The notes beneath the pieces are model-generated. The model was not told where the DNA came from. It saw only the letters and a program-made list of their open reading frames with translations, and did no database searches. 64,000 nucleotides of DNA. Source: Mesostigma viride (lineage: Eukaryota > Streptophyta > Mesostigmatophyceae > Mesostigmatales > Mesostigmataceae). Where the stretch lies: the NCBI GenBank assembly GCA_009746045.1, contig RPFO01000086.1, positions 1,534,626 to 1,598,625 of the forward strand, written 5' to 3'. Positions 36,290 through 48,149 of this stretch are shown here, piece after piece; the first letter of the stretch is position 1, and each line of letters starts with the position of its first letter. The position numbers and the translations under genes were made by a program.

Positions 36290-39200
36290 ATGGAGGAGGA
36301 AGCTGAGGACTTCATTGGTATCTCGGAATCGGGTCCTGATGCCGTTTCGAGGAAGCCAACCGTACGTATTCGTGCTCACGATGAGAACCAGTTGGAGTTT
36401 AAGATAAGTTATTTCAAAAACAAGACACAGGGAAAGCAAAGGTACCGTGCCGAGTTTTATCTGTTCATTCCCACTGCATTGCATGGCAGAGACCTCGGCC
36501 AGGGGCTCGATGACACATGGGCGAGCTCCAGATTGATGACACATAGTTTGACCCTTCTTCAGCTGTCCACCGTTTTCGGCGCGTTTTCCGCACCGGCTTC
36601 ATCATCTGCCCGCGAGAAGGAATCGCGGTCCTGGTTTGTCGGAGTTGCGACTGAGCTTCATAAGTGCCGGCATGCATGGCGAGTATGGAGGCAGCTGGGC
36701 ATGCTCAACCCGGATGGATCGACGATTGGGATCGAGACGCTCCCTGAATTGCCATCCAGGTGGGCGCGTCTGGCATCTCGAAGAAACAGCGATGGGGCCT
36801 CCGGGCACGGCGGCGTGGCCGGGAATCACGCCCGCCTCGCCCGGGTCCGAGAGCAACTGATCACGAGCACTCGTGAGGCCGCGCACGGCGTCCGCTCCCT
36901 TGGCTGCCTGTTCCGGTCGGCCGTGAGCGATGATGCGCGCCGGGTGGCGCAGGAGGTCAAGACGTGGCGCCAGAAGCGCGCCAAGTGGCTCCACAAGCTT
37001 CGCCGCTTGCAACGGCGGCGCGCCACCGCGGCCGATGCATCCCTTTCCCAGCAGGGACCCGACGCGGCCCCTGACGAGCAGGCGTACCCGGTCGCGGACG
37101 TCGTGGCGGCGGTATCGGCGTTCCTGGACCTGGCCACCAGCTCGCTGAAGAAGCTTCAGTTCCTGGGCCTCCAGTTTGGGCTGGACGACCCGGCCGCTGC
37201 GCTGGTGCCGATCGAGCTGCATCTCGCGTGGCGGCAGGTGAGGGGGTGTGCTGATCTGGCATGGGGCAGGTTGGCGACAGATGTAGGCAGGCACGGGGCA
37301 CAGAATTGGTCCGGTAATGGACAGGTATGGGACACACTGGCAGGCATGGGACGGGCAAACGGGACAGTTCGGGCAGGCACATGTATACGCCAGCTGGCAT
37401 GGGCTGGCCATGGGCTGGCACGGCCCTCAGCAGCATCATGGTCATTGTAGGATCGGCATACTCTAGAGCACTGTAAACATGTCATCGCTGTCCTGTTGGT
37501 TGGGGGCCTGTGGCCTGTGCATGGCCGTGATCGTCCGATGCCTGGCTGCCAGGGAGTCAACTCGTCTACTTCCGAAGAACTACTACCCCTCAGGGACTTG
37601 TTACAGTCAGTGCTAAGTGAGCAGACGATTTTGGCGCCGCAGCTAGGTCATGGTGACCAGCATGCATGATGGCGACCCATGGCTTGTGATGGCATATAGT
37701 GACCATATACGGTAAAGATTTCGCCTCCGCAGACAGAGCTTACAAGCTAGCTTGCGATGACCTCTCAGTTGCCGCCATTCACTGTGCCGTTCCCGCCCCG
37801 CCCCGCCCCGCCTCGCCCCGCCCCGCCCCGCCCCTCCCCGCCCCGCCCCGCCCCGCCCCGCCCTGCCCCGCCCCGCCCCGCCCGCCCCGCCCCGCCCCGC
37901 CCCGCCCCGCCCCGCCCCGCCCGCCCCGCCCCGCCCCGCCCCGCCCCGCCCCGCCCCGCCCCCCCGCCCCGCCCCGCCCCGCCCCGCCCGCCCGCCCCGC
38001 CCCGCCCCGCCCCGCCCCGCCCCGCCCCGCCCCGCCCCGCCCCGCCCGCCCCGCCCCGCCCGCCCCGCCCCGCCCCGCCCCGCCCCGCCCCGCCCGCCCC
38101 GCCCCGCCCCGCCCCGCCCCGCCCCGCCCCGCCCCGCCCCGCCCTGCCCCAGGCGACACCACATCCCATATCATACTATCCAATACATCACAGCACATAC
38201 CAAACACCTCCTCAACCCTGTCCCCCCATCCACCACCCCCACCCCCACCAGGTGGACGAGTTCTCCCTCCTTCAATACGAGCGCTCGCTGGCCAAGATCG
38301 TGGAGGAGCTCGACAAGGCGTTAGAGGCTCACATCGTGGGGGGAGAGGGGGCGCCTTCTAAGGACAAGGGGGATGTGGGCAGTAATGCCGACGCGGGTAG
38401 TACCGCAGGGGACGACCTGGAGGATGAAGGGGAGGAGGAAATGGAGGAGAAGCGCGCCGGGCAAGCTGAAGAGGCCCCAGCTGCCGATGTGGCGGATCGT
38501 GGCGTGCACATGAACGTGGCCGTGAGCCCGAGGGTAGGTCCCAGGGTGGCCCAGGTCCCAGGGTGGCATAGGCCCCAGGGAACTATCTTTGCAAGGCAAC
38601 CAATGCAGAGTGGTTGAGTTCCAATCATGTAGGGTGGCAGTCTTGGCTTGGGGGGGTGGAGAACTCATGAATGCGCTATGTTCCATCACGCACTCCGTAT
38701 AGTAATACATGTATGAATGTATATGTATTGAATGTATTATGTATTATGTATTATGTATTATGTATTATGTATTATGTATTATGCACTATGTATTATGTAT
38801 CATGTCTTATGTATCATGTACTATGTATCATGTCGTATGTATCATGTCTTTTGTATCATGTATCGTGTATTATGTATCATGTATTGTGTATCATGTATCA
38901 TGCCTTATGTATCATGTTTCATGTATCATGTATTACGTATCATGTATTATGTATTACGTATCATGTATTATGTATAAACAGTGTGTGTCCTTAGGTAACG
39001 GGTTGTGTTGCACGTGTGTGGGATGTGGTTTTGTGCATCCATGAGACAGCCAGTTTTGTATATGCCCTGCTTGTGCAGAGTGAGCATCTGGAAGACCAGG
39101 TCGGATGGGTAAGGCGCGGGGTGTTATCGCCAGAGTGCAGTTGTCTGGTGGTGGCATAGGGTCCGACCCTCCCCCCGTGTGGTTTGGATTTGACGGCCCT

Positions 39201-42200
39201 TGGCAGCTTGTGGAATGCCATGCGTACGTGAAAGTGGGGCCATGAAGGGGGTACGACGGGGACCTGAACGGCAAAGTGGCACGTTTGGGGGGCACAAGGG
39301 GGGCCAGGAGGGGGGGCCTGACAGCTCTTTGTATAAAAGTGATTGCTTGTTCTACTCTCTGACAAACTGTATTTGTTGGCATTCTCTTGGCTGCTGGCAC
39401 TTGTTTGTGACACGGTGTCCGGTGTTGTTGTGTTGGTGGGGGTCTGAAACGGGCGAACTGCGGGACAGGTGGCAACCGCTGTTGGCTCACCTGGCCACTC
39501 ACCCCCCGAGTCACCGCGCTCACCGCGTTCGGATGCGCACGGCTTTGCGCACGCAATGTCCAGAATGGGGTTGGCGGAGGACGCGGGTTCCCCCACCGGT
39601 GTGAGTCACGCGAGTGACAGTGAGGGCCAAAGGAGGGGTAGCGGCGGCGAGGGGGAGGGAGACCAGCAGCAGCGCGCGCAAGAGGGGACGGGCATCGACA
39701 AGGAGGGTAAGGGCGACAAGGGAGTGCCCGCGTTCGACAAGGAGAGGTTGAGGGTGGACATCAAACGGGAGTCAAGAACCGGAAAGGAAGGCACGTCGAG
39801 TGGCAACGAGGGTGCACAAGCGGGCAAGTCAGGGGACAGGGAAGGGAGGAAAGGGGACAAGGCAGGCAAGAAAGGGGACAAGGAGGCACAAAAAGGGGAC
39901 AAGGAGGCACAAAAAGGGGACAAGGAGGCACAAAAAGGGGATAAGGAGGGCAAAAAAGGGGATAAGGGGATCAAGAAGAGCGCCAGCGGTGACAGTTTCC
40001 CCCGGCCCCCCAGCGAGGGCTCCCTTCAATACATCGAGTCGCAGCGCAGCCTGTCGCGTGAGGACCTGAACGTCTACTTCACGGCCAAGGAGGGGGAGGG
40101 CCACGACGCGTGGTGGCGTGCGCTGGAAGCGTACGGGAATGGAAACGACCTGGTGCACTCGATCATGGAGCCGGAGCACGCACTGCTGTCGTCCGAGTCG
40201 AGAAACCTGGCCGCCCATGGGCAGGTCGATGACGACGACCGGGCATCGGAGCTGGGCAGCATCACAGGGGTCGTGGGGGGGTCGGGTCGGCTCATGGCCG
40301 CGCTCGTGTGCCTGTGCCAGTGGATGAGGTGCGGCGGGTGGGTGTCGGATGAGAGACGGGAGGCGGCCGAGAGGGCGGAGTTTGAGGGCGGGGCGGCGGG
40401 GGATGGCGAGGAGGGGGATGGGCACGCCGCGGGGGAGACTTTGCTGGCGGGGGAAACAGAGATGGCGGACCGGACGGTGGATGGTGGCGGTGGCGGCGCG
40501 CCGCAGCCATCCGCATCCCCGACTATCATGCAAGCGACTCGTGGGCGGGCCCCCTCGTACAGCCCCCTCACAATGTACGAGCGTGCGGGAAGCCTGCCGC
40601 CCTCGCAGGCCACAGATGGGGCCTTCCTTGACGAAGACGGCACTGTGCTGGCGGACGCGCACTGCCCGACGTGCGGAAAGTGGCTGGCGTTAGCCGGGGT
40701 GACGCGTGCCAGTGCGGGCGACGACGCGAGCGGGAGAACGCCGCCCATGTGGTGCACGTGCGAGTGGGAAGACGAGTCGCGCGGTCGAGAGGGGGGGGGG
40801 GGCATCAGGCCTCCAGCAGCAGGGTCCCATCAAGGCCGCTCGTCGGGGGGGCCCACTGGCCGGCGGGGCCCGCAAAGAGGGATGTACCTGGGCTTCACGT
40901 CACAGAGGTGGCTCCTGGTGGGGATGATGCGGCAGGCTCGCGGGGGGGCGCGGGGGGGCATATCTCGCTGGATATCGAGGGGGGCTCGCGGAAGGGGGAA
41001 AGCGGGGGAGGCATCAGGTCAAGACATGCGGCGAATCCATGGGATGCCGACAATATGGGAGCTGGCTCAGGGGAGGAAGAGGGCCGGTCGCGGGAGCAGG
41101 GCTATAGTGGGTCGTATAGTGACCGTGGTACGGCCGCGGCACCGCCTCCCCCCCTGCCGAGCGTGTACAGTTATGTGAGCGTGGGCGAGGGTGGCCGTGC
41201 GGCCAGCGGGAGCTCGATGCGTGTGCGCGGGGGCACGCCGGGCGCACCCACGGAGGGCATGCTGTACGTTGCGGGTCCACCCACATGCGGTACTATGCAC
41301 TTGTGTACTATAAGTGTATGAAGATGACCGCTTGGCATGCCGCTTGTGTACTATAAGTGTACTATAAGTGTACTATAAGTGCACTTGTGTACTATAAGTG
41401 TATGAAGATGATCGCTTGGCATGCCGCTTGTGTACTATAAGTGTACTATAAGTGTACTATAAGTGCGCTTGTGTACTATAAGTGTATGAAGATGATCGCT
41501 TGGCATGCCGCTTGTGTACTATAAGTGTACTATAAGTGTACTATAAGTGCGCTTGTGTACTATAAGTGTATGAAGATGATCGCTTGGCATGCCGCTTGCG
41601 GTGTCCTTTCGTCGCCGTGCGTGCCGGATGAGGCCGTTCTGTACGTCGCCCGTGCGTCCATGGGACAACGGCCCATGGTGATGTGAAGACGATCGCTGGT
41701 CCATCCTGCCCGCCTGTGTATGGATGCCGATGCTGTACGCCGCCACGCTTGCCCCCTTGTGTGAGGGAACGTGTTGTGTGCGCTACGTCGCCACGCTTGC
41801 CCACTACGTCCTCACCCGCCCCACTCTATGGTAGCAAACATATTGGATCCTATATGAAAGCTCTTCCCCTGGTCGCAAACATATTGGATCCTATATGAAA
41901 GCTCTTCCCCTGGTAGCAAACATATTGGATCCTATATGAAAGCTCTTCCCCTGGTAGCAAACATATTGGATCCTATATGAAAGCTCTTCCCCTGGTAGCA
42001 AACATATTGGATCCTATATGAAAGCTCTTCCCCTGGTAGCAAACATATTGGATCCTGTATGAAAGCTCTTCCCCTGGTAGCAAACATATTGGATCCTATA
42101 TGAAAGCTCTTCCCCTGGTCGCAAACATATTGGATCCTGTATGAAAGCTCTTCCCCTGGTAGCAAACATACTGGATCCTATATGAAAGCTCTTCCCCTTG

Positions 42201-45200
42201 CGGTCCCATTACGTTCTCTTCTTTCGGCCCTCCTCGTTTCCCCCCTGTGGTTTAGGCCCCGGTGACAGCCCCCTCATTTCGTCCTCCCCCTGCCCCACGC
42301 TTCCGCCCTCGTCCCCTCTGCCCTCTCGTCGCGCCCCCCCCCCCTCTCTCCCCCCCCCCCAGCCTCCAGGACGTGCGCCGCGCGCTGGCCCTGGCTGTGT
42401 GCGCGTCATCCAAGCTGCGCCGCGAGTGCCTGTACGCGAGCGCGCTGCTCATCGAGGAGGGGGCCGGGAAGCACAGCTTTGGCAACTCCGCCGAGCGCAA
42501 GATGGCGCGCGAGACGGATGAGGAGCGTTGGACGTACCACATGCACCTGCTCAAGAACAGCTTGCTCAGCTCGCTGCTGCTGGACGTCACCGCCAAGCGG
42601 CCCAGCATGTTCGTGGCCGACCTGGTCGGCATGACCGTGGTACATGGCCGTGCTTCTAGCATACGCGACCTTAGTAAAGACACCGTGGCACGGCAGCACA
42701 TTGCTGCTTGCGCCTGCACATGGCTGTGTGGACACCCATCCCGAACCTGCCTTGTATTTTTTTTGTTACCTCAGCCTGTGCAGGCCTTAGTTGACCGTCT
42801 AGAAAACGGGCGTAGTGGGCGGAAGTCGCACTTGCCTGCGCATGTCTGGGCTGCTATCCTGATGAGCCCTCAACCCTAAACCCGGTCCATCTCAGCCCAC
42901 AAATGGACCCCCCTTTGCTTGATCCGCCAGCAACCTTATGTGTTTTTTCCTGCTCGTTGCGCACACGCACCGCCCCCCCCCCCCCTCCGCTCCCCCCCTC
43001 CCTACACACACGCACGCACACATGCCTTGGCCTGGCCCGCTGAGCCTCCCCATTTCTCTTATATTTTCCTCTCCGCTTCTCTCCTCGTTCGCAGGCCGGC
43101 CTGGCCATGGGCGTGGCCATCATGTTCACTTACTACGCGACGCGCGTGTCCAAGGAGCAGTTTGCGTGGCGTGTCGTCTTCATCCTCATCGTGTCCTACA
43201 TCATCAAGGTAAGAGGGGGAGGGGGGATGAGGGGGGGGAGAGGAGCGGGCGGGTAGGGGGGCAAAATGGGGCTGAGGGGCAATGAGGAGGTACACAGCAT
43301 GGCCAAGGGAGTGACTGCGGTGGGGCGGAGACTAGGCCGCTTGGTGCTGCAGGGAAACACGCTATGCCAAGATGTCGTAGTTACTAGCACAAGCGCACAA
43401 GCTGATGCGTTGGGTGATGATGTGGAGGGGGTGTGAGGAGATAAAGAAACTTGCGCACGCGTGTCTGTCTGTCTGTGTGTGTGTGTGTGCGCGCTCTTTA
43501 ACAACATGTCTTCTCCTCCCCTCCCCCCATATTCACCCCCCTCCCCCCTCCCCCCCCCAACCCACATCCAAACACTCGCGTGCTGACGCCTGCAGGACCG
43601 CATCAAGGAGTGGGGCAAGCGCTACCTGATACCCTGGGCCACCTGGTGCGGCATCCGCTTCCCTGACCGCATCAGCCGCATCACCAACCGCAACGGCAAG
43701 CTGCTGGGTAAGGCCGCATATGCACAGGGTTTGCCGCAAGCTAGAATGAGCATTTTTTCCTCCATGGATGGGTCACACGCCTCGTCAGTTGTCCACCGCC
43801 TTGACCACAACGAACACTCCCGTTGTATGTAATAAACATTCCCTGCAAACCCACGGTCCGGGCTGGCTTTGTCGTCCCCATATGGTCTATGTGGCTCAAG
43901 GGGGCGAGTTGGGCAGGGTGGGCATTGAGGGGCAGCCAACGTGGGAAGGCAAGTCCTATAACCATATTGACTGCAGGAGTAGCACTGAGCTAGGATGAAT
44001 TTATATGGTCGCCATGCCCTTGTAGACTACAGGTAACTTGGGGATGAGAGGGGGTGCCCGTTTGTTCAGCCCCGCTACTTACCATTCGTGCGATCCCAAG
44101 GGATCAGGGATGCACGGTACCCTGCGCGTGCGCTGGGGGTTGCATGTCCGCAACCCTTGCCTCAAAGGGCGGAAAGCCCCACGCGTGCCGCTGCTGATTC
44201 CTTGCGTGCAACCCTCACGCATAAGCCCCCCACTCCCCTCATATGCTTTGTCCCTTTCCGCAGGCATGACGGCTGAAGAGCTCCACGTGATGAAGCGGCG
44301 CGAAATCCCCGCTGCCGTCCGCAAGGCGCGGGACGCGGTCCAGAACCGACCCGCACTAGCGGCCGCAGCGCAAGGACAAAGGGGGGCCGGGCGCGAGGCG
44401 GATGGCAGCTTCAGCCAGCGAGCGCGTTTGCCACCACTGCCCGTGGTGGGCCAGGAGGGGCGCCCTGAGACCATCCTCGTGTACGCAAAGGACGTGCACC
44501 TGCGGCGCGAGGTGCTGCTGCGTGAGGGGGGGGACGTCTCGCCGCTCGTCGCTGGGTTGTACGACATTGTGCGCTTCAACCTGACGCGCATTAGGTGAGG
44601 GGGTGGGGTGGGGTGGGGTGGGGTGGGGTGGGGTGGGGTGGGGTGGGGTGGGGTGGGGTGGGGTGGGGTGGGGTGGGGTGGGGTGGGGTGGGGTGGGTGG
44701 TGGGTGGGTGGGGTGGGGGTGGGGGCGGGAGGGGCCGGGACAGGAAGCAGGAGGTGGTTGCCTTCTGGTGCTTTAGGGGGCGGGGCAGGAGCGAAGAGAT
44801 ATAGGATCGGAGGCAATACTGTGTTGGAGGGGGAAGGATTGGGGGTACAGCGCCATGTAGAAGTTGGTGGGTGTGGTAGGCAGTGGGCCAGGGGCAGGGG
44901 CAGGGGCACCGCCGCATGTCAGCATTTGTGCGTGGCCTCGTTCATGTGCTGTGCAGCTGCCTGTCAGTTTTGAGGAGCATAATGCAGCCAGTGGCTTTTG
45001 CATGCACATACTTGGCACAGATTCTTTCCTTGTGTTGGGTCATGAGGTCGCACTTTCTGTTTGCAACGTGCGCCCAACCTTCCAAATTGCAAAGATTGCA
45101 ACGTGACTTCTGGGTGTCACCCCCACAAGGCGTCGGATGACAACGCTGCTAACCTTTCTCGATGACATTTTCCCTTTCCCTTTTTGGCTCGCCCATGACA

Positions 45201-45677
45201 ACGCCGCGCAGGCACCGCATGGAGGCCCCCCTGGAGACGCACCGCCTGATCCAAGAGTCCGACCTGTCGCTGCACAAGGTGCGCTACCCGCGCGTCTACC
45301 ACGTGAACACGATCGTGCGCATCGTCATGGAGCGCACGCCGGCCGCGGCGCCAGGTGGCGGCGAGAGCTCTCACGGCCGCGCCGAGGCGGAGCGCGCGGA
45401 GAACGACAAGCTGTGGAAGAGCCTGTACCCGGTCGGGTCCTGGCGGCACTGGCTCGAGTCGTTGAGGGCGACCGTGCGTGGTTGGAGCTGGCCGCGGCTG
45501 GCGGCAGTCATGCTCCCCTTTGGCCTGGTGCGCCCGTGGAACCGCAACATGGAGGAGACGGTGTGCCTGCATCGCGTGCGCGCCATCTTGGATCAGCGCG
45601 GGATCAAGCGCGTCGAGCGGGTGGACACAGACGAGGACGTGTGGGAGGTGGTCCACGCGCCGCAGTCGCGGTCCTAG
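36290..45677 (+). CDS. Gene B: nine-exon predicted membrane protein of unknown function
   Basis: Exons: 36290-37237, 38252-38533, 39469-41263, 42363-42636, 43095-43208, 43596-43707, 44264-44594 and 45212-45677; the large third exon has a frame change at the G12 run 40791-40802 and may hide an extra intron. Phases agree at every recognised junction. The N-terminal frame includes ENQLEFKISYFKN and RYRAEFYLFIPTAL. The centre is acidic/low-complexity with KGDKEAQ repeats and CPTC/CTC pairs. The conserved C-terminal half has ERWTYHMHLLKNSLLSSLLL, two adjacent hydrophobic segments (GLAMGVAIMFTYYA, RVVFILIVSYII), then DRIKEWGKRYL, YDIVRFNLTRIRHRME and RVYHVNTIVRIVME. From memory this layout resembles uncharacterised bacterial two-TM proteins; that is inference. 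The start is the first ATG of an uninterrupted exon. Confidence 0.75.
37795..38148. repeat. (GCCCC)n minisatellite in intron
   Basis: About 350 bases of CCCCG units with occasional 4-bp CCCG slips. It occupies most of the first intron of gene B and ends about 100 bases before the acceptor at 38250-38251. Confidence 0.95.
38718..38975. repeat. (TATTATG)n / (TATCATG)n repeat
   Basis: 7-bp units, mostly TATTATG in the 5' third and TATCATG or TCTTATG afterwards, in the second intron of gene B. Confidence 0.95.
39855..39965 (+). repeat. In-frame coding repeat (KGDKEAQ)n
   Basis: Four near-identical 21-bp units (AAAGGGGACAAGGAGGCACA) flanked by related KGDK motifs, within exon 3 of gene B. They encode a highly charged Lys/Asp/Glu tract. 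Confidence 0.85.
41285..41600. repeat. About 87-bp higher-order repeat
   Basis: Four units, each with three or four GTACTATAAGT copies followed by ATGAAGATGATCGCTTGGCA and TGCCGCTTGT. It starts about 20 bases after the gene B donor at 41264. Confidence 0.95.
41835..42198. repeat. 41-bp minisatellite, nine copies
   Basis: Near-identical units with AGCAAACATATTGGATCC and TATATGAAAGCTCTTCCCC. No spacers are present, so it is not CRISPR-like. It lies in the gene B intron before the exon at 42363. Confidence 0.95.
44595..44702. repeat. (GGGGT)n beginning at a splice donor
   Basis: About 20 units of TGGGG start within a few bases of the GTGAGG donor of gene B exon 7/8 (donor at 44595), so the 5' splice site is fused to a G-rich array. 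Confidence 0.95.
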
Positions 45678-46213
45678 TGCGCATCACGTGGTCGTGGTGC
45701 TCAACTTTAAGGATTATGCGGACACACACGTGTGCCCTTTAGCTGGGGGCCCACAGAGCATTAGTGCGCATGCCTTGTTGCTAGTTAAATCTAGCGGCAT
45801 TACTGCCAGAGGGCCTTACTGAATCTCTTGTTTGACCGCCCTTGCAGGCGGTGCTGGCCAAGTTGTGCCCCTGTGTAGTCCGTCAGTCAGAGGGGGACCT
45901 CTGTCTTGAATTGTGTGTTCGAGGCATGCCCCCAATTCAAAGGAGCCCAACAGCATACTGCTGACCGTCCTGTGCACAGAACAGAGCGCTCCAGCTACTG
46001 TAATCATCATTAGTTGTTGAGATTTCAATACCTGAGATTGTGTGCGCAGAAAGCGTCTGGGTATCCTGTTGATGTACAACATTCACCCCTTTAAACGTTA
46101 GTTCACAGGAACAGCATGTCATCCGTATCAATATACTGCTTATATCACCATTCATCTTCATCATCCTGAACGACTCGAACACGCGGACAAGATAACGGCA
46201 GGCTCGAGCTACC
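45678..46213. other. 3' region of gene B and repeat debris
   Basis: No gene. The block from about 46130 to 46225 recurs at 47880-47970 (CTGAACGACTCGAA, ACAAGATAACGGCA, CCATGGTCCGGATT). Confidence 0.6.
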
Positions 46214-46225
46214 ATGGTCCGGATT

Positions 46226-46295
46226 AATTAATTAATTAATTAAACTCGTGCTCCCGTTGGGGAGTCACGGAGCACCGAAGTGCTTTTAATCCCTG
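46226..46295 (-). mobile_element. Short LINE 3'-end insertion with target duplication
   Basis: Minus-strand LINE tail: AGCACTTCGGTGCT hairpin, CTCCCCAACGGGAG hairpin, then TTTAATTAATTAATT. It is flanked by TGGTCCGGATT at 46215-46225 and 46296-46306 (a third copy at 46312-46322 after CCCTG). A related unoccupied site, ACCATGGTCCGGATTCTCCC, is present at 47951-47970, which supports insertion at this point. Confidence 0.8.
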
Positions 46296-46644
46296 TGGTC
46301 CGGATTCCCTGTGGTCCGGATTCTCCCGATTTCTGGCCTGCGCTGGTTGTCTCCTTGATACTGCTTATATGATCAATATCGTCAATTAATATGCACGTGG
46401 TTGTACCTCCGGCCTGCCGATGAGGTATCATGAATGCCTTCCTGAGGGGCATGCTCCTGTTTTATCACGGGCCCGGCGGCCCAAATGTTGCTAGCATGCA
46501 TGGTAGAGTCTGCAGGTGGCCGGTTATTGCCCCTGAGGGATAGCCGCTACACTACCGCCTCGTATGCCATTACAGTATCTAGAGGACAGCTAGTTCAGAT
46601 GAGGATTATATTCCCCTCTAGCTAGTGACTAAATAGTTGGGACA

Positions 46645-46727
46645 TTAATTAATTAATTAATTAATTAATTAAACTCGTGCTCCCGTTGGGGAGTCATGGA
46701 GCACCGAAGTGCTTTTAATCCCTGTGT
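46645..46727 (-). mobile_element. Short LINE 3'-end insertion, second copy
   Basis: Nearly identical to 46226-46295 but with a longer (TTAA)n tail of about 28 bases. No target duplication was resolved by eye. Confidence 0.75.
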
Positions 46728-46920
46728 GTGCACAACAGGAGAAAGGGCAGAGACCCACATTCTCCTTCATGCCAAAGGCATGCCACAGCTGCAATCGGAC
46801 ACGCTAAACGGTCCGGCCGGCAATCTGTGGGTGCAATAAGACCCATGTGAGCATGGCATAACAAGGAGCGTGGGCAAGTGATCTGAGCATAGTTGACCAA
46901 TGCCCCACCATGTATTCAGT

Positions 46921-47769
46921 TACGGGACCGCGTTAAGCTGCTGGGCAGCCTGCTCCCCAGCTGCGAGGTTGATGTGGACCATCGCATCTCCCTCGCCTGG
47001 CACGCTTTACGCCAGTACCGGGCCCTGTGGCGCAAGCCCCTGCATGGGCAAGATATCGAGAAACAGGACCTGTTCAAGGTCCTCGTCCTTCCTGTTCTCA
47101 CGTATGGGGCCGAGACGTGGACCCTCACCGCCGACCTGGCCCGCAAGCTGGACGGCGCGGTCACCAGCATGCTGCGTTCCATTTTCAGAGTAGGATATGC
47201 TGCTCATGTCCGCAATGAGGACCTGTACCAGGGCATGCCCTATATCACCAGCACCATTAAGCCGCGACGCCTGCAGCTAGTAGGGCACCTAGCTCGATCG
47301 CACCAACCAGGTAGATACCTCACGTGCCCCCCCCGCAGGACTGCAACCAGCCCAGCCTGGCCGGCACCTCCTGACGTGGGCCGGGCCCAGTGATGTTAGA
47401 CGCCGCAAGGCCCGCACCTTCAAAGAACAGCTAGTAGAGGACATGGGGGGCCTAGGCCTCTCTGTGATTTGGAAGAAGATGATGGACAAGGCCAAGTGGG
47501 CCCAGGTCATAGAGGACAACGAGCCCCCCCCAGTGGGGAAGCGCCCGCGTGTGCAATCCCGTGGGAGGCACGCCAGAGAGCTCCCCTAGGGCAGCTAGCG
47601 TGAGGCTGTCTAGATAGATGTTGTAGTTAGAATGCTGTTAGATAGATGTAGCATGTAGCCGATGTAGATAGATTAGACCGGTAGGACTGTTTGCACCCAT
47701 GTCCATCCATCCATCGGGGTTAATGCTCCGTGACTCCCCAACGGGAACACGAGTCTAACTAATTAATTA
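46921..47769 (+). pseudogene. 5'-truncated LINE copy: ORF2 C-terminus, 3' UTR and tail
   Basis: Flanked by an exact 11-bp duplication ATGTATTCAGT (46910-46920 and 47770-47780). The ORF2 end reads RVKLLGSLLPSCEVDVDHRI, VLVLPVLTYGAETWTLTADL and RLQLVGHLARSHQ. After a frame change at the C8 run (47325-47332) it continues LLTWAGPSDVRRRKARTFKE and EQLVEDMGGLGLSVIWKKMM to a stop at 47587-47589. The YGAETW motif is typical of the region after the RT core in LINE ORF2. The 3' UTR ends with CTCCCCAACGGGAACACGAG and TAATTAATTAAT. Confidence 0.9.
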
Positions 47770-47989
47770 ATGTATTCAGTGATCAAGCAAGCTGTTTCCG
47801 GCCCCACCGTCTAGACCTGTCATCTAGTCGCTCTACGCGTAAGCCATCCATAATTTCAATGCACAAGGCTACACATTTCCATCTCCATTTGGAATATTCA
47901 TAATCCTGAACGACTCGAAAACGCGGACAAGATAACGGCATGGTCCAGCTACCATGGTCCGGATTCTCCCGATTTCTGCCTGCGCTGGT

Positions 47990-48125
47990 TGTCTCCTTGA
48001 TATTTAGTGAGACTGATAAGTTACGGAGGTGAGATTGGCAAGCAACGTAAGGGAAACCCCGAAAAGAAGAAGAACCCGAGGTTAAGAAAAGAATAGTAAT
48101 CTGACACGGACACCATATATACAAA
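47990..48125 (-). repeat. Second LINE-type 3' end, minus strand
   Basis: Reverse complement of the tail found at 49.1-49.4 kb: GTGTCCGTGTCAGATTACTA, GGGTTCTTCTTCTTTT, CTCACCTCCGTAACTTATCA. Confidence 0.7.
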
Positions 48126-48149
48126 AGACCTACGCGGGTATATACTACA

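Noticed and set aside
37643-38361. Pro-Ala-Arg and Gly-Arg-Ala frames over 200 codons
   Set aside because: Translation of the (GCCCC)n array in the first intron of gene B.
41835-42198. Regular 41-bp repeats considered as a CRISPR array
   Set aside because: Repeats are directly adjacent with no variable spacers, and the context is a eukaryotic intron.
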